A stretch of DNA of 64,000 bases, from NCBI GenBank assembly GCA_011525875.1, contig WYBN01000012.1:1-64000 (forward strand), given 5' to 3'. Under the pieces are notes generated by a model. It had not been told where the DNA came from and did not search any database. It was given only the letters and a program-made list of their open reading frames with translations. Positions 62,183-64,000 of the stretch are shown in pieces; positions within the stretch are counted from its first letter, which is position 1, and the number at the start of each line of letters is the position of its first letter. This stretch comes from Melioribacteraceae bacterium (GTDB taxonomy: Bacteria; Bacteroidota; Ignavibacteria; Ignavibacteriales; Melioribacteraceae). Made by a program: the position numbers and the translations under genes.

Positions 62183-64000
62183 TAAACGATCGTTTTGAGA
62201 TAATAAAAAAGATAGGCGAGGGCAGAAGTAAAGTGTTTCTTTGTGTTGATCATTTTGCTCCTGAATTATTATTTGCGATGAAAGTATTGCCTAATCAATC
62301 TGCTGATAAAGAGAAAGCTGCATTTATTGAAGAATTTCGTTTGCTTAGAAGATTAATGCATCCGAATATAATTACCGTTTTTGAAATAGGGGTTGTCTGT
62401 TCGCTCGGAGCTGATTATAAAGAAGAATTTGAAATCTCTGAAGATGACATGTTTTTCACTCTCGAGTATTTCGAGGGGCAGGAATTGACTTATTTTATTA
62501 ATAGGATGAATCAAGAAAAATTACTTTCTCTCATCCAGCAAATTTCAAATGTGCTTTATTATTTGCATTTAGGCAACTATGTTTATTTTGATCTCAAACC
62601 CGAAAACCTGCTAGTAAAGGAGCGAGAAAACAGTTTTGAAATAAAATTTATAGATTTTGGATTTGCTGAATATTTCCCGCAGAGAAGCGTAGGTGCAAAC
62701 CGAGGGACACCGCAGTACATTGCGCCCGAAATCATTAAACATGAAACGGTTGATCATCGCGCAGATCTCTATTCTCTTGGCATCATGCTCTATGAAATAG
62801 TCTTCGGAGTATTGCCGTTTAATGAAACCGATCACCTCGATATTTACAAAGCACACATCAAAGGGGACTTCATTTACCCCCAATCGGACTATTCGGAAGA
62901 AATAATTCAATCTATAAAAAAACTTCTCCATAAGAATCCGGAAGAACGATTTCATTCCGTCATTAGTTTGATGGATTATCTCAACATAGATTATCAGTAT
63001 GAGCTTGCAACCGCCGCTTCGATGATTACACAGGTGATTTTACGGCATGATGAAACAGAAAAGATTAAAGAATATCTAACCAATGAATTCAATGGAGAAA
63101 TACTTTCTATTTCCGGTCGGGAGGGAATTGGTAAATCAACTTTATTGGAATTGCTTCACTCTAACGGCAATGATTTTATTTTCATTAATAGATCAACCAA
63201 CAATTCTCAGCCGTTCTGGAAAATTTTATTGTACAATCTTCTCTACACTAAGCTGCTATACAACAAGGTTGATGATTCGTTAAAAAAATACATCACTCTT
63301 CATCTTAGACCCGAAGCACAAAACTTCTTAAGTGAATTGAAATCAATATTTTCAAAGATAACGCGGCTGGGGCGGTTTACAATTATTATTGATGATGTGG
63401 ATAGTCTTAATAACCTCAACTTAGAAATTTTAGAAAACATTCTGCCTGTTTTGCTTGCCAACTCTATTAAAGTAATTATTGCCGCCCATGAAAAATCTGA
63501 AGTTCTTTTCAACACTGAATTGAATATTCGAAAGTTTCCTGTGCGGACACTAAACGATAATGAAATTGATAAGATTATTGATCAAAGCTTTGCCGAATAT
63601 TTCCCAAAGAAGAAATTTAGAGAATTAGTTAAAAAGTTTTGCGACAATACACCGGGCAATATCGAAAAATTGTACAAAGATTTAATTCATCTGTCAATTA
63701 TTAAATTCGATGTATCAGCGCCGCTGATTTTATTTGATGAAAATACTTCCATTCAACTAAAAAATTCATTAGACCATATTCACAATTCAATTTATGAAAA
63801 TTTGACAGACAATGAAAAATATATCGCCGGGGTAATTTCCGCATTAAATATTCCAGCCGTACCGAACACAATAAGCGATATAATTGGGATGGAATCGGAA
63901 GAGGCATATAGTGTATTAGAATCTCTACAACAGAAAAATATATTCGTGAGACAGAATCTGAGTGTTTTTCTTCGGTTTACATCCCAAACGCTAAAAGAAT
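62179..64000 (+). CDS. Ser/Thr protein kinase fused to an AAA-type ATPase, incomplete at the window end
   Basis: The frame is open from ATG 62179 to the last base (607 codons seen), so the gene is truncated by the window. A protein kinase domain occupies about 1-270: glycine loop GEGRSKVFL, Lys35 (FAMKVLP), DFG at 159-161, APE at 182-184. The catalytic loop reads YVYFDLKPEN, so Asp138 is kept but the HRD histidine and arginine are Tyr and Phe; the third glycine of the glycine loop is Lys18. After it a P-loop (GREGIGKS, 313-320) and Walker B (TIIIDDVD) mark a STAND/AAA-like ATPase. PknK-like sensor kinases have this arrangement. It overlaps dppC by four bases, so it is in the transporter operon. 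Confidence 0.85.
   Translation, partial: MINDRFEIIKKIGEGRSKVFLCVDHFAPELLFAMKVLPNQSADKEKAAFIEEFRLLRRLMHPNIITVFEIGVVCSLGADYKEEFEISEDDMFFTLEYFEGQELTYFINRMNQEKLLSLIQQISNVLYYLHLGNYVYFDLKPENLLVKERENSFEIKFIDFGFAEYFPQRSVGANRGTPQYIAPEIIKHETVDHRADLYSLGIMLYEIVFGVLPFNETDHLDIYKAHIKGDFIYPQSDYSEEIIQSIKKLLHKNPEERFHSVISLMDYLNIDYQYELATAASMITQVILRHDETEKIKEYLTNEFNGEILSISGREGIGKSTLLELLHSNGNDFIFINRSTNNSQPFWKILLYNLLYTKLLYNKVDDSLKKYITLHLRPEAQNFLSELKSIFSKITRLGRFTIIIDDVDSLNNLNLEILENILPVLLANSIKVIIAAHEKSEVLFNTELNIRKFPVRTLNDNEIDKIIDQSFAEYFPKKKFRELVKKFCDNTPGNIEKLYKDLIHLSIIKFDVSAPLILFDENTSIQLKNSLDHIHNSIYENLTDNEKYIAGVISALNIPAVPNTISDIIGMESEEAYSVLESLQQKNIFVRQNLSVFLRFTSQTLKE

Noticed and set aside
1..64000. CRISPR arrays, tRNA or rRNA genes, insertion sequences, prophage
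   Set aside because: I saw no regularly spaced repeats, transposase or integrase genes, or recognisable stable-RNA sequence when reading both strands; a dedicated covariance-model scan would be needed to exclude small RNAs.

Overview
The window most resembles a chromosomal segment of a member of Ignavibacteria or a close relative in the Bacteroidota/Chlorobiota group. The signs are several secreted proteins with type IX secretion (T9SS) C-terminal sorting domains (the NYPNPFNP and VPNPY types), two PorV/PorQ-like outer-membrane proteins, TonB-dependent receptors with an N-terminal carboxypeptidase-regulatory-like domain, and ferredoxin-dependent 2-oxoacid metabolism (Kor, NifJ) beside a lipoylated 2-oxoacid dehydrogenase. 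Base composition is AT-rich and fairly uniform. I saw no rRNA, tRNA, CRISPR array, prophage or insertion sequence. The taxonomic call is inference from gene content.

Layout. 1-6000: end of a T9SS cargo gene, an LD-carboxypeptidase, a HydE-like radical SAM enzyme, a TPR lipoprotein with a DUF58 protein, and a phosphoglucosamine-mutase-type enzyme. 6248-13840: a three-gene cassette of TonB-dependent receptor, 1212-residue T9SS cargo and PorV-like protein, closed by a strong terminator. 13884-21538: endonuclease III, then lpd, lipB, fused E1, E2 and lipA, which form one lipoylated 2-oxoacid dehydrogenase together with its lipoylation enzymes. 21849-24588: korDABC. 24702-29843 (minus): a molybdenum xanthine-dehydrogenase-type operon with xdhC and a small membrane protein. 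29914-31888 (minus): aguA-aguB, agmatine to putrescine. 32121-36357: ROK kinase, YkuD-like protein, MORN/TonB-C protein, CxxS thioredoxin-like protein. 36746-41382: nifJ and a DHOD-like barrel protein.

41558-56639 is the most interesting part: ten co-directional genes, closely spaced or overlapping, encoding an M20 peptidase, a cyanophycinase-like S51 hydrolase with signal peptide, a YfcC-type transporter, a small T9SS protein, an RpiR regulator, a TonB-dependent receptor, a large T9SS cargo, a PorV-like protein, a second S51 hydrolase with T9SS tail, and an M14-type lipoprotein. It is followed by a dipeptide-type ABC transporter (56642-62182) and a Ser/Thr kinase-AAA protein running off the window. 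I read this as a surface-to-cytoplasm system for using an external beta-linked polymer such as cyanophycin (beta-Asp-Arg). In that model it is cut at the cell surface, imported through the receptor, trimmed in the periplasm, carried inward as dipeptides or amino acids, and split by the M20 enzyme. The function is inferred from families and context; the gene order and active-site residues are seen directly.

Regulation visible in the sequence: sigma-54-like -24/-12 elements precede both korDABC and nifJ, each with a dyad about 65-80 bases upstream of the predicted start. A terminator-like hairpin lies in the kor leader, and a TTGACA/TATTGT promoter candidate precedes the ten-gene operon.
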